NCBI RefSeq assembly: GCF_021531715.1
Contig: NZ_JAFBIT010000002.1
Span: 1 to 64,000, forward strand
Reading direction: 5' to 3'
Origin: Anaeromassilibacillus senegalensis
GTDB lineage: Bacteria > Bacillota > Clostridia > Oscillospirales > Acutalibacteraceae
DNA: 64,000 bases
Part shown: piece by piece, positions 46,104-54,754 of the stretch
Layout of the letters: each line of letters opens with the position of its first letter
Numbering within the stretch: the first letter of the stretch is position 1
The notes under the pieces: generated by a model
The model's input: only the letters and a program-made list of their open reading frames with translations
What the model was told of the DNA's origin: nothing
The model's database searches: none
Program-made: the position numbers and the translations under genes

Positions 46104-46139
46104 ATAATACACGTATATACCTCATCTGTCAAGGTATAT
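46104..46139 (-). promoter_or_regulatory. PadR operon promoter and operator
   Basis: Minus strand: TTGACA (46132-46127), 17 nt, TATTAT (46109-46104). An inverted repeat ATATACCT-N9-AGGTATAT (46115-46122 and 46132-46139) overlaps the -35 and spacer, consistent with PadR autorepression. Confidence 0.65.
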
Positions 46140-46497
46140 TTGAAAAATTTGTATGACTGTCAAATCAACGAAACAGACGGATGTCCAATACCGCATTAAA
46201 GCCAACCGCCGAAAACAACGGAAGCGTTCCGGAATGCCGAAAAATGCGGCCGGCAGAAGGTTTGTCCTCACTGCGCCAAACAGCATAAAGAGCGGCGCTG
46301 CTGCGGCCCACAGCCCAAGCGACCGGCAGACGTGCCGAAGCAGTCCGCCGGCAATCACCGGCGACAGGGGCACGACGGACAGCGGGACTGTCGCGGGTAT
46401 CCCCATACAATACCGGACGTATTGTCAAGGAAGCACGTTATTTTTCGTGAGAATTGAACAGAAAAGGTGCAAAATGTGCGAATCGTGTATTTATTTA
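46140..46497. other. Intergenic region without a supportable gene
   Basis: About 360 nt between the divergent PadR and kinase promoters. Open frames exist on both strands (for example a hydrophobic minus-strand frame, 46122-46406) but none has a ribosome binding site or recognisable similarity. It may be eroded coding sequence. Confidence 0.3.
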
Positions 46498-46526
46498 TTG
46501 AAAGCGTGGACGAATTGTGCTATACT
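46498..46526 (+). promoter_or_regulatory. Promoter of the kinase-like gene
   Basis: TTGAAA (46498-46503), 17 nt, TATACT (46521-46526) with extended TG. Confidence 0.65.
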
Positions 46527-46621
46527 GTATCCGTTATATACCCATTTCAGGCAGGATTCGGCAAACAGCGTGCCAGACTGCCTGATCGAAAAAACGGAGA
46601 TTCCGAAAAGGAGAACGCGCC

Positions 46622-47905
46622 ATGCTTTGTCTGCCCGTCGTTTTTTTATGTAACGCCTTTCTTTTCCTTGCCATTCTGAACGGACGGTTCCGGATGCTTA
46701 CCGGCCTGATCGTATCCGGCGCGGCGTATGTGCTGTCGCTCGTTTTGAATCTCTTCCTTTCCCCGGCCTTCAACGACACCACCGGCGTGATCGGAAACGG
46801 CATCAACGTCTTTCTTCTGCTCATCGCGGCGGTGTTTCTCTATACGAACAGCATCACACAGAAGATTTTCGTCGCTGTCCTGCTCATATCCAATTACAGC
46901 TTTCTGTATCCCCTCACCGAGCAACTTCTCGGCGTACTGCCCTTCGCGGCTTCGGGCTTCGCCGCTGTTCTGGTCGGTATTCTCGTTTATCTGTTCTTCT
47001 CTTTCCTCTCGCTCATCACCTTTGTGCGTCCGCTCCATTACTTTGCGAACCGCGGCATTTCGGTGCTTTCCATCGGCCTTTGCTGCGCGCAGGTACTCGC
47101 TCTGCTGGCGGCAAACGGCACGATCACGGACTTCTTCGGCGTGAAAACGTATGCCCCGCGTTTCTTCCTGACGGTATTTGTTTACCTCATGATCGCCTTT
47201 GCGGTGCGCGCTGCGTACAACGCTGCAAAATTCAAGGAACACGAATGCACGGTGGAACACCGCGACGCGCTGCTCCACGCTGAGGCAAACTATTTCAACG
47301 CGATGGTCGGCAATGTGACGAACGCCAAGACCGCGCGCGACCACCACAGCTTCATTCTCCATGAGATCTCCGATTACGCCCGGCGCGGCGACTGCGAGGG
47401 CGTGCTCAATACCATCGCCGACGAGGGCGATCTGCGCGACCCGCTGCTCGTGCAGTACAGCGAGAATCCTTACATCAACGCGGTCGTAGCCGCAAAGGCG
47501 GCCTACGCAAAGCACTGCGGCATCCGCCTTGAAAGCAACGTGGAGCTCGGTGCAACGCGGCTCAAAACCATTGAATTCTGTGTGCTTCTGAACGATATGC
47601 TCACCCATGCGATCGACTGCGCGGAACATTCGAGAGCGGAGGAAAAGCTCGTGCGCATGACAGTTCTGCCGGGCGAAGACCGCATCACCTTTGAAGCAGT
47701 CTATTCCGCCCCTGTCAAGGCCAAAAAGCGTGCGCCGCTGACCTCCAAATCCTTCAACGACATCCTCGCCTCTCTGCTGGAGCCGAAGAAAGAGGAGCAG
47801 CTCGGTCTCGAGGCCGTGCGCGGCATCATCGAGCGGTACAGCGGCGCCATGAATCTTTCTGCGGCAGGCAGCTCCGAGATCCTCCGCATTGCCATCAACA
47901 ATTGA
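46622..47905 (+). CDS. AgrC-like sensor protein with degenerate GHKL kinase domain
   Basis: A 427-residue protein with five or six N-terminal membrane helices (up to about residue 195), a short coiled region (RDALLHAEANYFNAMVGNVTNAK), and a C-terminal half laid out like the kinase core of AgrC-type sensors: ARDHHSFILHEISDYARRGD where the H-box would be, LNDMLTHAIDCAE in place of the N-box LxNxLDNAIEA, and QLGLEAVRGIIERYSGAMNL as G2. The N-box Asn and the G1 DxGxG are missing, so kinase activity is doubtful. No response regulator is adjacent. The ribosome binding site is AAAAGGAG. Confidence 0.7.
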   Translation: MLCLPVVFLCNAFLFLAILNGRFRMLTGLIVSGAAYVLSLVLNLFLSPAFNDTTGVIGNGINVFLLLIAAVFLYTNSITQKIFVAVLLISNYSFLYPLTEQLLGVLPFAASGFAAVLVGILVYLFFSFLSLITFVRPLHYFANRGISVLSIGLCCAQVLALLAANGTITDFFGVKTYAPRFFLTVFVYLMIAFAVRAAYNAAKFKEHECTVEHRDALLHAEANYFNAMVGNVTNAKTARDHHSFILHEISDYARRGDCEGVLNTIADEGDLRDPLLVQYSENPYINAVVAAKAAYAKHCGIRLESNVELGATRLKTIEFCVLLNDMLTHAIDCAEHSRAEEKLVRMTVLPGEDRITFEAVYSAPVKAKKRAPLTSKSFNDILASLLEPKKEEQLGLEAVRGIIERYSGAMNLSAAGSSEILRIAINN

Positions 47906-47919
47906 AAGGAAAACCAACC

Positions 47920-49011
47920 ATGACCCAAGAGCCCTTATACAAGGAGGCCGCCGCGGCATACCCGTTCGGCGGCGAAATTCTGTCCATCGAGCCGTACGGC
48001 GGCGGACACATCAACGACACTTATCTCATTCGCTGCACCAGCGGCAATTACGTCCTGCAGCGCATCAACGGCTTTGTGTTTGCACATCCCGATGAAATCA
48101 TGGAAAATATTCTCGGCGTAACGCACTTTATCGCGGACAAGCTTGCGGCGCACGGTGACGACCCGGCGCGCGGCACGCTGACCGTGGTCAAGACGACGGA
48201 CGGCGCGGATTTTTATGTGGACAGCGAGGGCCATTACTGGCGCACGACGCTGAATATTGAGGATACGACCGCTTTTGAGTTTGCGGACTCCCCGGAGATG
48301 CTCGTGAAATCCGGCGCGGCATTCGGCACATTCCAGAGCATGCTTGCCGATTACCCGGCGGACACGCTGCACGAAACGATCCCGCATTTTCACGATACTC
48401 CCGCGCGCTACCACCAGCTCGAGGACGCCATCGCGGCGAATAAGGCCGGGCGTCTCAGCGAGGTCGGCCCGGAGCTCGAATTCGTCCGCGCGAGGAAGGC
48501 CGACTGCGCAATCCTGATGGATCTGCTGGAGAAGGGCGATCTGCCGCTCAAAGTCACACACAACGACACGAAAATGAGCAACGTGCTGATCGACAATGCG
48601 ACTGGCGAGGCCGTCTGTGTCATCGATCTCGACACCGTCATGCCGGGCCTTACGGCGTTCGATTTCGGCGATTCCATCCGCGCGGGCGCTTCCACGGCCG
48701 CAGAGGACGAGGTGGATCTCACAAAGGTGCACTTCAGCCTGACGCTTTTTAAGGCTTATACCGAGGGCTTTCTGAGTGCAGCGGGCAAATCGCTCACCGA
48801 GACGGAGATCAAAACGCTGCCCGTCGGCGCGAAGCTGATGACGCTGGAGGTCGGCATGCGCTTCCTCGCCGACTATCTGAACGGCGACGTCTATTTCAAG
48901 ACGAAGTACCCGCAGCACAACCTCGACCGTGCCCGCAACCAGTTCCACCTCGTGGAAGAGATGGAGCAGAAATGGGACGGCATGATGGAGATTGTCAGCG
49001 CGTATCTGTAA
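47920..49011 (+). CDS. Aminoglycoside-phosphotransferase-fold kinase (N-acetylhexosamine kinase-like)
   Basis: A 363-residue kinase of the APH/choline-kinase fold. It has an N-terminal lobe with GGGHINDTYLIRCTSGNYVLQRIN, catalytic HNDTKMSNVLID (about 211-222, the HxDxxxxN pattern) and metal-binding VIDLDTVMPG (about 233-242). The layout resembles NahK/MdsC-type enzymes that phosphorylate N-acetylhexosamines released from mucin, which would suit a gut organism with a sulfatase, but this is inference. It is 14 nt downstream of the kinase-like sensor gene. Confidence 0.78.
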   Translation: MTQEPLYKEAAAAYPFGGEILSIEPYGGGHINDTYLIRCTSGNYVLQRINGFVFAHPDEIMENILGVTHFIADKLAAHGDDPARGTLTVVKTTDGADFYVDSEGHYWRTTLNIEDTTAFEFADSPEMLVKSGAAFGTFQSMLADYPADTLHETIPHFHDTPARYHQLEDAIAANKAGRLSEVGPELEFVRARKADCAILMDLLEKGDLPLKVTHNDTKMSNVLIDNATGEAVCVIDLDTVMPGLTAFDFGDSIRAGASTAAEDEVDLTKVHFSLTLFKAYTEGFLSAAGKSLTETEIKTLPVGAKLMTLEVGMRFLADYLNGDVYFKTKYPQHNLDRARNQFHLVEEMEQKWDGMMEIVSAYL

Positions 49012-49026
49012 AACACCAAAAAATAT

Positions 49027-49053
49027 GCCTGCGGCAGTTTGGTTGCCGCAGGC
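49027..49053 (+). terminator. Terminator after the APH-fold kinase
   Basis: Perfect 10-bp stem, 49027-49036 with 49044-49053, followed by TTTC. Confidence 0.75.
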
Positions 49054-49077
49054 TTTCTTCATACCTTTTTCAAATGA

Positions 49078-49557
49078 CTACGGTTCTGCGGTGGGCTCAG
49101 CGCCTGCCTCAACGTCCTCCGTCCAGACCGGTGTGCCGTCCACAATGCGCACCTCCATGCCGTCGTAAAGCGGCTGGTTTGCCGAAAGCGGCACGGCGAG
49201 CGGCCCGCGGATGCTCTCCGCAATCGGGACATAGATGCAGCGGTTGTCCACCGGCTCATAATCCTTGATGATCGTCTGACGCACGATATAGCGCATGCCC
49301 CACGGCCCGCGCTCGCGCACAACGGTGTACATCGTGTAGGTACCGCTGGTGTCGCGGGTCATCGATTTGCGCAGCACCATGCCGTTTTCGATCTTCGCGA
49401 GCGCCACGGCGGGCAGACGCTCCACATAGCCCGTCTGGCTGTATACGGTGGCGGCAAGCAGAATCAGCGCATACACGGCGGCGACGATGCACACGACCCG
49501 CCGCATCCGGCGGCGCGCGCCGGGCGCCTTCTCTGCCTTTGCTTTTCTGAAATGCAT
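49078..49557 (-). CDS. Hypothetical single-pass membrane protein
   Basis: A 159-residue protein with a basic N-terminus, one membrane helix (VVCIVAAVYALILLAATVY) and an outside domain (GYVERLPAVALAKIENGMVLRKSM, YTMYTVVRERGPWGMRYIVRQTIIKDY, DGMEVRIVDGTPVW) of no family I recognise. I prefer the ATG at 49557 with AAAGGGGG six bases upstream. An ATG at 49575 would overlap the permease stop. It is the last gene of the sugar ABC operon, so it may be an accessory membrane partner. Confidence 0.6.
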   Translation of the reverse strand: MHFRKAKAEKAPGARRRMRRVVCIVAAVYALILLAATVYSQTGYVERLPAVALAKIENGMVLRKSMTRDTSGTYTMYTVVRERGPWGMRYIVRQTIIKDYEPVDNRCIYVPIAESIRGPLAVPLSANQPLYDGMEVRIVDGTPVWTEDVEAGAEPTAEP

Positions 49558-49571
49558 CACGGCGCCCCCTT

Positions 49572-50441
49572 TCACTTCATTTCGGAGAGCACGATGCCCT
49601 CCGAAAGCGACTCCTCCCCGAGCAGGAATACCACGAGCGCGGGGACGAAATAAAACACGGATACGGCGAAAAAGATGCCGGGATCCGCCTCCGCCACGGT
49701 TCCAAGGTACACGGAGAGCGGATTATCGAACGTCTCGTGGATGAACACAACCGCCTGATCGACGATGTTCCAATTATCGGCGAAAAGCAGCACGAGCATC
49801 GCCGCCACGGCGGAGCGCATATTCGGGCGCACGATACAGCGGTATGCCTGCATAGCGGTCGCGCCGTCGAGCGCGGCGGCCTCCATGCACGCGCGCGGAA
49901 AGCCCTTGAGCTGCTGCCGCACGAGGAACACGCCCAGCGGGTGGAACAGCGCGGGCAGAATGATCGCGAGATAGCTGTCCCGGATGTGCAGCCAGCCCGC
50001 GACGAGGAAGTTCGGCACCATCAAAAGCTGCGTGGGCATCAGAAGAATCACGATATACAGGAAGTAAAGCGCTTCCTTCCATTTCCAGTTGACATACTCA
50101 AAGCCGTACGCGGTCAGCGGCGCGAGCACCATCTGCCCCACAAGCACCGGCACGACGAGAATCAGCGAATTCCAGAACATGCGCAGGTACACGGGACTGT
50201 AAAACAGCAGCGTCTTGTACTGTGCGAGCGTCGGGTTTGACGGCAGCAGCGTGAAATGCACAAAATGCACGTCATTGTAGATAAAATCGTTCTGATTTGC
50301 CGCCGTGACGGCAGAGCCGTAGTGGCTGAGGATCTCCCTGCCCGACATCAGCGAATTAGACAGAATGAACAGCACCGGAAAAACGGCGACCGCCGCCGCG
50401 AGCGTGACGACCATAACCGGGAGTACGGAACGTTTTTTCAC
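49572..50441 (-). CDS. Carbohydrate ABC transporter permease (MalG-like, CUT1)
   Basis: A 289-residue permease with six helices (VVTLAAAVAVFPVLFILSNSLM; LILVVPVLVGQMVLAPLTAYGF; ALYFLYIVILLMPTQLLMV and others) and the EAA loop EAAALDGATAMQAYRCIVRP that contacts the ATPase. It is unusual in having the larger extracellular loop after the first helix (YGSAVTAANQNDFIYNDVHFVHFTL). The start is GTG. No ATPase is in the operon. Confidence 0.9.
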   Translation of the reverse strand: MKKRSVLPVMVVTLAAAVAVFPVLFILSNSLMSGREILSHYGSAVTAANQNDFIYNDVHFVHFTLLPSNPTLAQYKTLLFYSPVYLRMFWNSLILVVPVLVGQMVLAPLTAYGFEYVNWKWKEALYFLYIVILLMPTQLLMVPNFLVAGWLHIRDSYLAIILPALFHPLGVFLVRQQLKGFPRACMEAAALDGATAMQAYRCIVRPNMRSAVAAMLVLLFADNWNIVDQAVVFIHETFDNPLSVYLGTVAEADPGIFFAVSVFYFVPALVVFLLGEESLSEGIVLSEMK

Positions 50442-50456
50442 AGCGTTTCCCTCCCC

Positions 50457-51311
50457 TCAGTTATAGGCGTCGGTCAGCTTCTTCTGCACGCGGAACACAA
50501 GGAGCAAAAGGAGACTGACGGAGACGAACAGAATGTATGCGGCGCTCGAGAGCTTCTGCATGTTCAGCGCGTAGAACTGGTTGTTCATGTAGTGCTGGAG
50601 CATGTAGACCGACTCGCCCGGATACGCGCCGTACAGCATGTAGATTTCCTTAAAAACCTTGAACGAATTAACAATGGAGAGCAGAAGTACCACAAAGGTA
50701 GTCGGCATGAGGTACACCCATGTCACGCGCCAAAACTGCTGCCAGCCCCCCGCGCCCTCGATCGCTATCTGCTCGTAATACGTTTTGGGTATCAGATTCA
50801 GCCCGGACCAGAACAGCAGCACCGTGTAGCTGACATTCTTCCAGAGGAACATCACAACGACCGCCGCCATCGAGGTCTGCATCTGCGTTACCGTCTCGAG
50901 CGGCACGCCGCACATCAGAAGCACTTCGCTGGCCAGCCCGTTGGCACCGAACAGCACGCGCCAGAAATAGGCGATGGAGCCCGAGGGCACGACGAGCGGC
51001 ATCAGAATCAAAATCGTCGCCAGAGGGCGAAAATGCGTGATCTTTTGCAGGAACACGGCGACGATCAGGCCGAGCGCCATGCCGAGCGGCACGGAGATCA
51101 CCATGAACACGGCTGTATTCAGCGCCGCGCGCTGGAAAACCGGCTGGCTGAGCGTCGTCTGAAAATTCAGGAGGCCGACAAACTGCCGCTTCGCGCTGTT
51201 GTCCGTCACAGCGTAATAGAGCGAAAACGCGAACGGAATGCAGTAAAACACCAGCATGCCGAGCAGGCTGGGCACAAGGAACCAGCCGAAGGTATTTTTC
51301 TTCAAATTCAT
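50457..51311 (-). CDS. Carbohydrate ABC transporter permease (MalF/UgpA-like, CUT1)
   Basis: A 284-residue permease, partner of the MalG-like protein, with six helices (FLVPSLLGMLVFYCIPFAFSLYYAV; MVISVPLGMALGLIVAVFL; ATILILMPLVVPSGSIAYFW) and the EAA-like loop EQIAIEGAGGWQQFWRVTWVYLMP. It lies between the binding-protein gene and the second permease gene, the normal order. Confidence 0.92.
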   Translation of the reverse strand: MNLKKNTFGWFLVPSLLGMLVFYCIPFAFSLYYAVTDNSAKRQFVGLLNFQTTLSQPVFQRAALNTAVFMVISVPLGMALGLIVAVFLQKITHFRPLATILILMPLVVPSGSIAYFWRVLFGANGLASEVLLMCGVPLETVTQMQTSMAAVVVMFLWKNVSYTVLLFWSGLNLIPKTYYEQIAIEGAGGWQQFWRVTWVYLMPTTFVVLLLSIVNSFKVFKEIYMLYGAYPGESVYMLQHYMNNQFYALNMQKLSSAAYILFVSVSLLLLLVFRVQKKLTDAYN

Positions 51312-51323
51312 AAGGCCGCCTCC

Positions 51324-52796
51324 TTACTCCGCGTAATAGTCTGTCACCATGCGGTCGAGCTCTGCAGAGAACTGCTCCACGGTCGTCACCGGCGATTCGA
51401 TGTATGCGAGCAGCGCGTCATACAGCAGCGTCTCCAGATCATTGTCGATCATAGTATCATACGCCCCGGCGCTTTCGATGTCATACAAAATGCGGTCGTT
51501 GATCTCGTCCGTGTAGAGCGTCTGGAAAAATTCGGAGCTCATGCGCGCCTTCCACGCCTTCGGGTAATACGCTTGACCGTAGATTGCACGGGTATAGAGC
51601 GGCGCGTATTTCTCAAAGTTTTTGCGGTTCACTGTGTAGGCACCGTTGCAGATGTCCACGGCGTTCGGCCCCTCGCTGTACAAACCCTTATACGATGGGT
51701 TTTCGACCTCCGCGATACAGAATTTCACAAATTCCCACGCGAGGTTCGGCTCCTTTGTGTTTCCCGCAATGCCGACGACGTCGGTCAAGTTGTAGAAAAC
51801 TCTGCCCTCGCGGTCGGTGAGGTTCATCGGCTCGGTGGAATTCTCCGCCTTGTAGTTCGCCCAAGGCGCTGTGTAAAAATCGCCGTTCCAAATCGAGCTG
51901 AAGCAGCGCGCTCCGTAAAGCTGCTGAAACGCCTTCTTAACGTTCTCCGCCGCAATGCCGGCTTCCGCCGTTCCGTAAGGCAGGCTCTCCGGCACCGTGT
52001 TCAGCACCCAGTCGAGGTATTCGACGTTCTCCGGCGCGGAGAACGAGCTCGTGTGGTTCCCGCAGTCCACGCAGGCGGAAAAGAAACCGGTCAGCAGCCG
52101 ACTGCGCACGCCTCCCTTCCAGCCGAAGTTCAGCCAGTTTTCCTCCACGAGTCCCTTTTCCACGCCCTCGGTGTACAGCTTGCCGAGCTCCTCGACGCTG
52201 ATTTCCCGCTTTCCGGTCAAATCCACGCCCATTTCATCGAGAATATCGGTGCGTAGCCAGACCTTCGTGGTGAAAAAGCCGGTCGGAATCGCGTACAGAC
52301 CATCCTGATACGCGTATGTATAGAGAATATTCTCGAAGTAATCCTCCGCAAGGAACTCCGGGTCGTTTTCCATGAACGGCTTCAGATTCAGCAGCGTGCC
52401 GTTGTCCGCCATTTTGGTGTAGTTTTCCAAAATCGACCAATCCAGCACATCGTAGCCTTCGCCGCCGGCGATCCCCAGCAGAATACGCTCGCGGTAAGCT
52501 TTCAAATCGTCTGCTGTTTTGACCTCCTGTGCGGGTATGGCGTCGATCTCCACCGTGACGTCCGGGTGCAGCGTTTGAAAGCGCTCTGCAAGGGAAGTCA
52601 GTCCGATCTCGTTGTACAGGCTGTAATCCTTGCCCGCCGCCACGCGCAGCGTACGCGAACCGCCGCTCGTCTCCGGCGCAGCGGACACCCCCTCGTTGAT
52701 GTTCCGATCGTAGATCTCCGCTTCCGCCTTGCGCGCACACCCGAACAGGCTCAAAATCAGTCCCAAACACAAAAACAGGCAAATCCCCTTTTTCAT
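51324..52796 (-). CDS. Extracellular sugar-binding lipoprotein of the ABC importer
   Basis: A 490-residue solute-binding lipoprotein: signal peptide with lipobox LFGC, Cys20 being the lipidated residue (MKKGICLFLCLGLILSLFGC), then a family 1-type binding fold (LAERFQTLHPDVTVEIDAIPA, YDVLDWSILENYTKMADNGTLLNLKPFME, GFFTTKVWLRTDILDEMG, VVGIAGNTKEPNLAWEFVKFC). It captures an unidentified sugar or oligosaccharide outside the cell. First gene of the operon, with its own promoter. The client ATPase is probably MsmK at 24410. Confidence 0.9.
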   Translation of the reverse strand: MKKGICLFLCLGLILSLFGCARKAEAEIYDRNINEGVSAAPETSGGSRTLRVAAGKDYSLYNEIGLTSLAERFQTLHPDVTVEIDAIPAQEVKTADDLKAYRERILLGIAGGEGYDVLDWSILENYTKMADNGTLLNLKPFMENDPEFLAEDYFENILYTYAYQDGLYAIPTGFFTTKVWLRTDILDEMGVDLTGKREISVEELGKLYTEGVEKGLVEENWLNFGWKGGVRSRLLTGFFSACVDCGNHTSSFSAPENVEYLDWVLNTVPESLPYGTAEAGIAAENVKKAFQQLYGARCFSSIWNGDFYTAPWANYKAENSTEPMNLTDREGRVFYNLTDVVGIAGNTKEPNLAWEFVKFCIAEVENPSYKGLYSEGPNAVDICNGAYTVNRKNFEKYAPLYTRAIYGQAYYPKAWKARMSSEFFQTLYTDEINDRILYDIESAGAYDTMIDNDLETLLYDALLAYIESPVTTVEQFSAELDRMVTDYYAE

Positions 52797-52837
52797 CTCG
52801 ACACCTCTGATTTTTTCTGTTTAAGTTTTCTATTCAA

Positions 52838-52866
52838 ATTATACGCTGCGGCTTCACTTTTATCAA
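52838..52866 (-). promoter_or_regulatory. Promoter of the sugar ABC operon
   Basis: Minus strand: TTGATA (52866-52861), 17 nt, TATAAT (52843-52838). The next 170 nt upstream (52867-53036) hold no supportable gene. Confidence 0.7.
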
Positions 52867-53035
52867 GTATCAAAGCAAATTTTTGCAATAAACTTGAAAG
52901 GAAAATGCAAAAAAGAGGAGCGGCGTACACCGTTCCCCCAAAACTGCGTGATTTGCTGTTTTTGAATTCTTTCATCTTGCCGAGCGCGCTCTGCACGGAG
53001 ACGGCGGCGCACACCGGGAAACTGTTTGGGCTTAC

Positions 53036-53070
53036 AAAAAAGCGAGAGCGGCTGCATTGCCGTTCCCGCT
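53036..53070 (-). terminator. Terminator after the small decayed gene
   Basis: Stem 53041-53052 with 53059-53070 (one mismatch, one wobble), followed on the minus strand by TTTTTTG. Confidence 0.7.
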
Positions 53071-53076
53071 TTCTGT

Positions 53077-53344
53077 TTATTTGCCCTGCGTTTCCTGCTT
53101 CTTCTGCTTGAGCAGCGCATTAAAATCGGTGCTTGCGACCTTCTTCTCAAAATCGCTTTTGAACGCATCCATGACGACTTCGTATGCCGTTTTTTCATGT
53201 CATTCGGCATCAGGTAGGTCAAAAATTCTCGTTTTCTGAAAATCCCTAAGTTACACCCTCAAAGGTGGACGCTTGCTCTTGGTCTTTGATACTGTCCGAT
53301 ACGCTATAAGTTTTGGGCGGTAACGTCAGCTTTGGCAAATCCAT
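53077..53344 (-). pseudogene. Small gene broken by two frameshifts, family unknown
   Basis: On the minus strand a start with a good GAGGGGA site reads MDLPKLTLPPKTYSVSDSIK and on to TFEGVT, then a stop. A second frame continues LGIFRKREFLTYLMPNDMK. A third, reached by adding one A in the run of six A's, reads KTAYEVVMDAFKSDFEKKVA to QETQGK and the stop at 53079-53077. The three parts in order would make a protein of about 90 residues. I do not recognise the family. The terminator just downstream supports a former real gene. Confidence 0.55.
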
Positions 53345-53376
53345 GCTCTTTTTCCCCTCTCTTGTACTTTAATCCG

Positions 53377-54669
53377 TTAGTTCCTGCCGCTTTTAAACGC
53401 TTCCATCTCGACGAGCGCGCCGCCCATGAGGCGGGACTGCTCTGCCGCGAGGGCGATGAAGTGGCTTTCGAGTGAGTTTTCGAGCGTCGTGGTGCGCGCG
53501 GTCGCCTCGGTCTCGTTGATGAGCATATTGAGAAAATCGTCGACGATGCCGCTGTCGCCGCCGCCGTGCCCCTTAAGGTCGTTCGCGAGCTTCGCGACGT
53601 CGATGACCTCCTCCGGCTCGCCGAAGACGCGCACGTGGATCTGGTTCGAGAGCATATCGGCTTCGATCTCGCCGTTCGTGCCCATCGCCTTGAAGTAGCG
53701 GTAGCACTTCTCGGTGAACGCGCACATCGTGAAGCTCATCGTCGTGCCGTCGGTGAAAAGTAGGTTCGTCTGCTGGTGGTCGACGACGTTGTTGTCGCAC
53801 AGATAGACACAGCGCCCGTACTGCCCGTTCCTCAGCGCCGCGTAGGTGCGCTCCTCGGTGGGGTTCACGCCGCAGGCGACACCCGCCATCCACGTGTTGC
53901 CGTGCCGGATGCCGGTCTTCGGGTCGGTGATGTAAATCTTCTCCGCGTCGAACTTGCAGCTCTCCTTGACCTTGCAGCCGCCGAGGCAGTACGGCGTGGC
54001 GCCCTCGGGCGCGCACTCCTTCTTGAACAGGTGCGTGTCGCCGATCGACGAAACCGCCTTGCAGGTTTTGCCGAGCAGCCACGTGTAGATATCCATATCG
54101 TGACAGCACTTCTGGAGAATCATCGGGCTGGTCTGGTCGCTGTTTCGCCAGTTGCCGCGGACGAACGAATGCGCCTGATGCCAGTAGCCGACGTTCTCAT
54201 TCGCGCAGACAGAGACGACGTCGCCGATTCTGCCGCTGTCGAGGATGGATTTCAGCGTGTTGTAGAACGTCGTGTAGCGCAGGACGTGGCAGACGATGAT
54301 CTTGCCTGGGCAGTGCTTTGCAACCTCGATGATGCGGCGGCACTCGTTCAAGTCGGGCGAGATGGGCTTTTCCATCAGGATGTTGTAGCCTTTTTCGAGC
54401 GCGGGGATCGCGTGCCCCACGTGCTGGCGGTCCATCGTGGAGACGACCATGACGTCCGCGAGCTTGTCGTGCGCGAGCATTTCCTCGGCACTCGCGAAGC
54501 AGTTTTCCTCGGGGATGTCGTACAGCTCCTTCGCCTTTTGCACCTTTTCGGGCTTTAAGTCCGCCACGGCGACGACCTTCATGCGGTCCGGGAAAAGCTT
54601 CTGCATTGAGGCGTACGTGCTGCCGCGATCGCCGAAGCCAGCGATGGCAAATGTGATGGGGGTTCTCAT
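53377..54669 (-). CDS. Gfo/Idh/MocA-family oxidoreductase
   Basis: A 430-residue NAD(P)-dependent dehydrogenase for sugars, inositols or glycosides. It has a Rossmann fold (FAIAGFGDRGSTYASMQ), the DVMVVSTMDRQHVGHAIPALEKGYNILMEKPIS block with the EKP motif (Lys likely catalytic), and a C-terminal dimerisation domain. A cysteine-rich insertion (KKECAPEGATPYCLGGCKVKE-type) is present around residue 225. ATG 54669 is chosen. It lies 86 nt downstream of the fusion gene, after that gene's terminator. Confidence 0.9.
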   Translation of the reverse strand: MRTPITFAIAGFGDRGSTYASMQKLFPDRMKVVAVADLKPEKVQKAKELYDIPEENCFASAEEMLAHDKLADVMVVSTMDRQHVGHAIPALEKGYNILMEKPISPDLNECRRIIEVAKHCPGKIIVCHVLRYTTFYNTLKSILDSGRIGDVVSVCANENVGYWHQAHSFVRGNWRNSDQTSPMILQKCCHDMDIYTWLLGKTCKAVSSIGDTHLFKKECAPEGATPYCLGGCKVKESCKFDAEKIYITDPKTGIRHGNTWMAGVACGVNPTEERTYAALRNGQYGRCVYLCDNNVVDHQQTNLLFTDGTTMSFTMCAFTEKCYRYFKAMGTNGEIEADMLSNQIHVRVFGEPEEVIDVAKLANDLKGHGGGDSGIVDDFLNMLINETEATARTTTLENSLESHFIALAAEQSRLMGGALVEMEAFKSGRN

Positions 54670-54704
54670 GAAAACGCATCCTTTCCGTTTCAAAATAAGT
54701 AAAA

Positions 54705-54739
54705 GGTGCAAGGCTGAGGCGCTGCCTCAGTCTTGCACC
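54705..54739 (-). terminator. Terminator of the fusion gene
   Basis: Near-perfect 16-bp stem (54705-54720 with 54724-54739, one G-U position), followed on the minus strand by TTTTACTTATTTT. Confidence 0.9.
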
Positions 54740-54754
54740 TCGTGATTACGGGTT

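Noticed and set aside
46122-46406. Possible small membrane protein on the minus strand
   Set aside because: It has no ribosome binding site or known similarity, and it overlaps the PadR promoter and operator.
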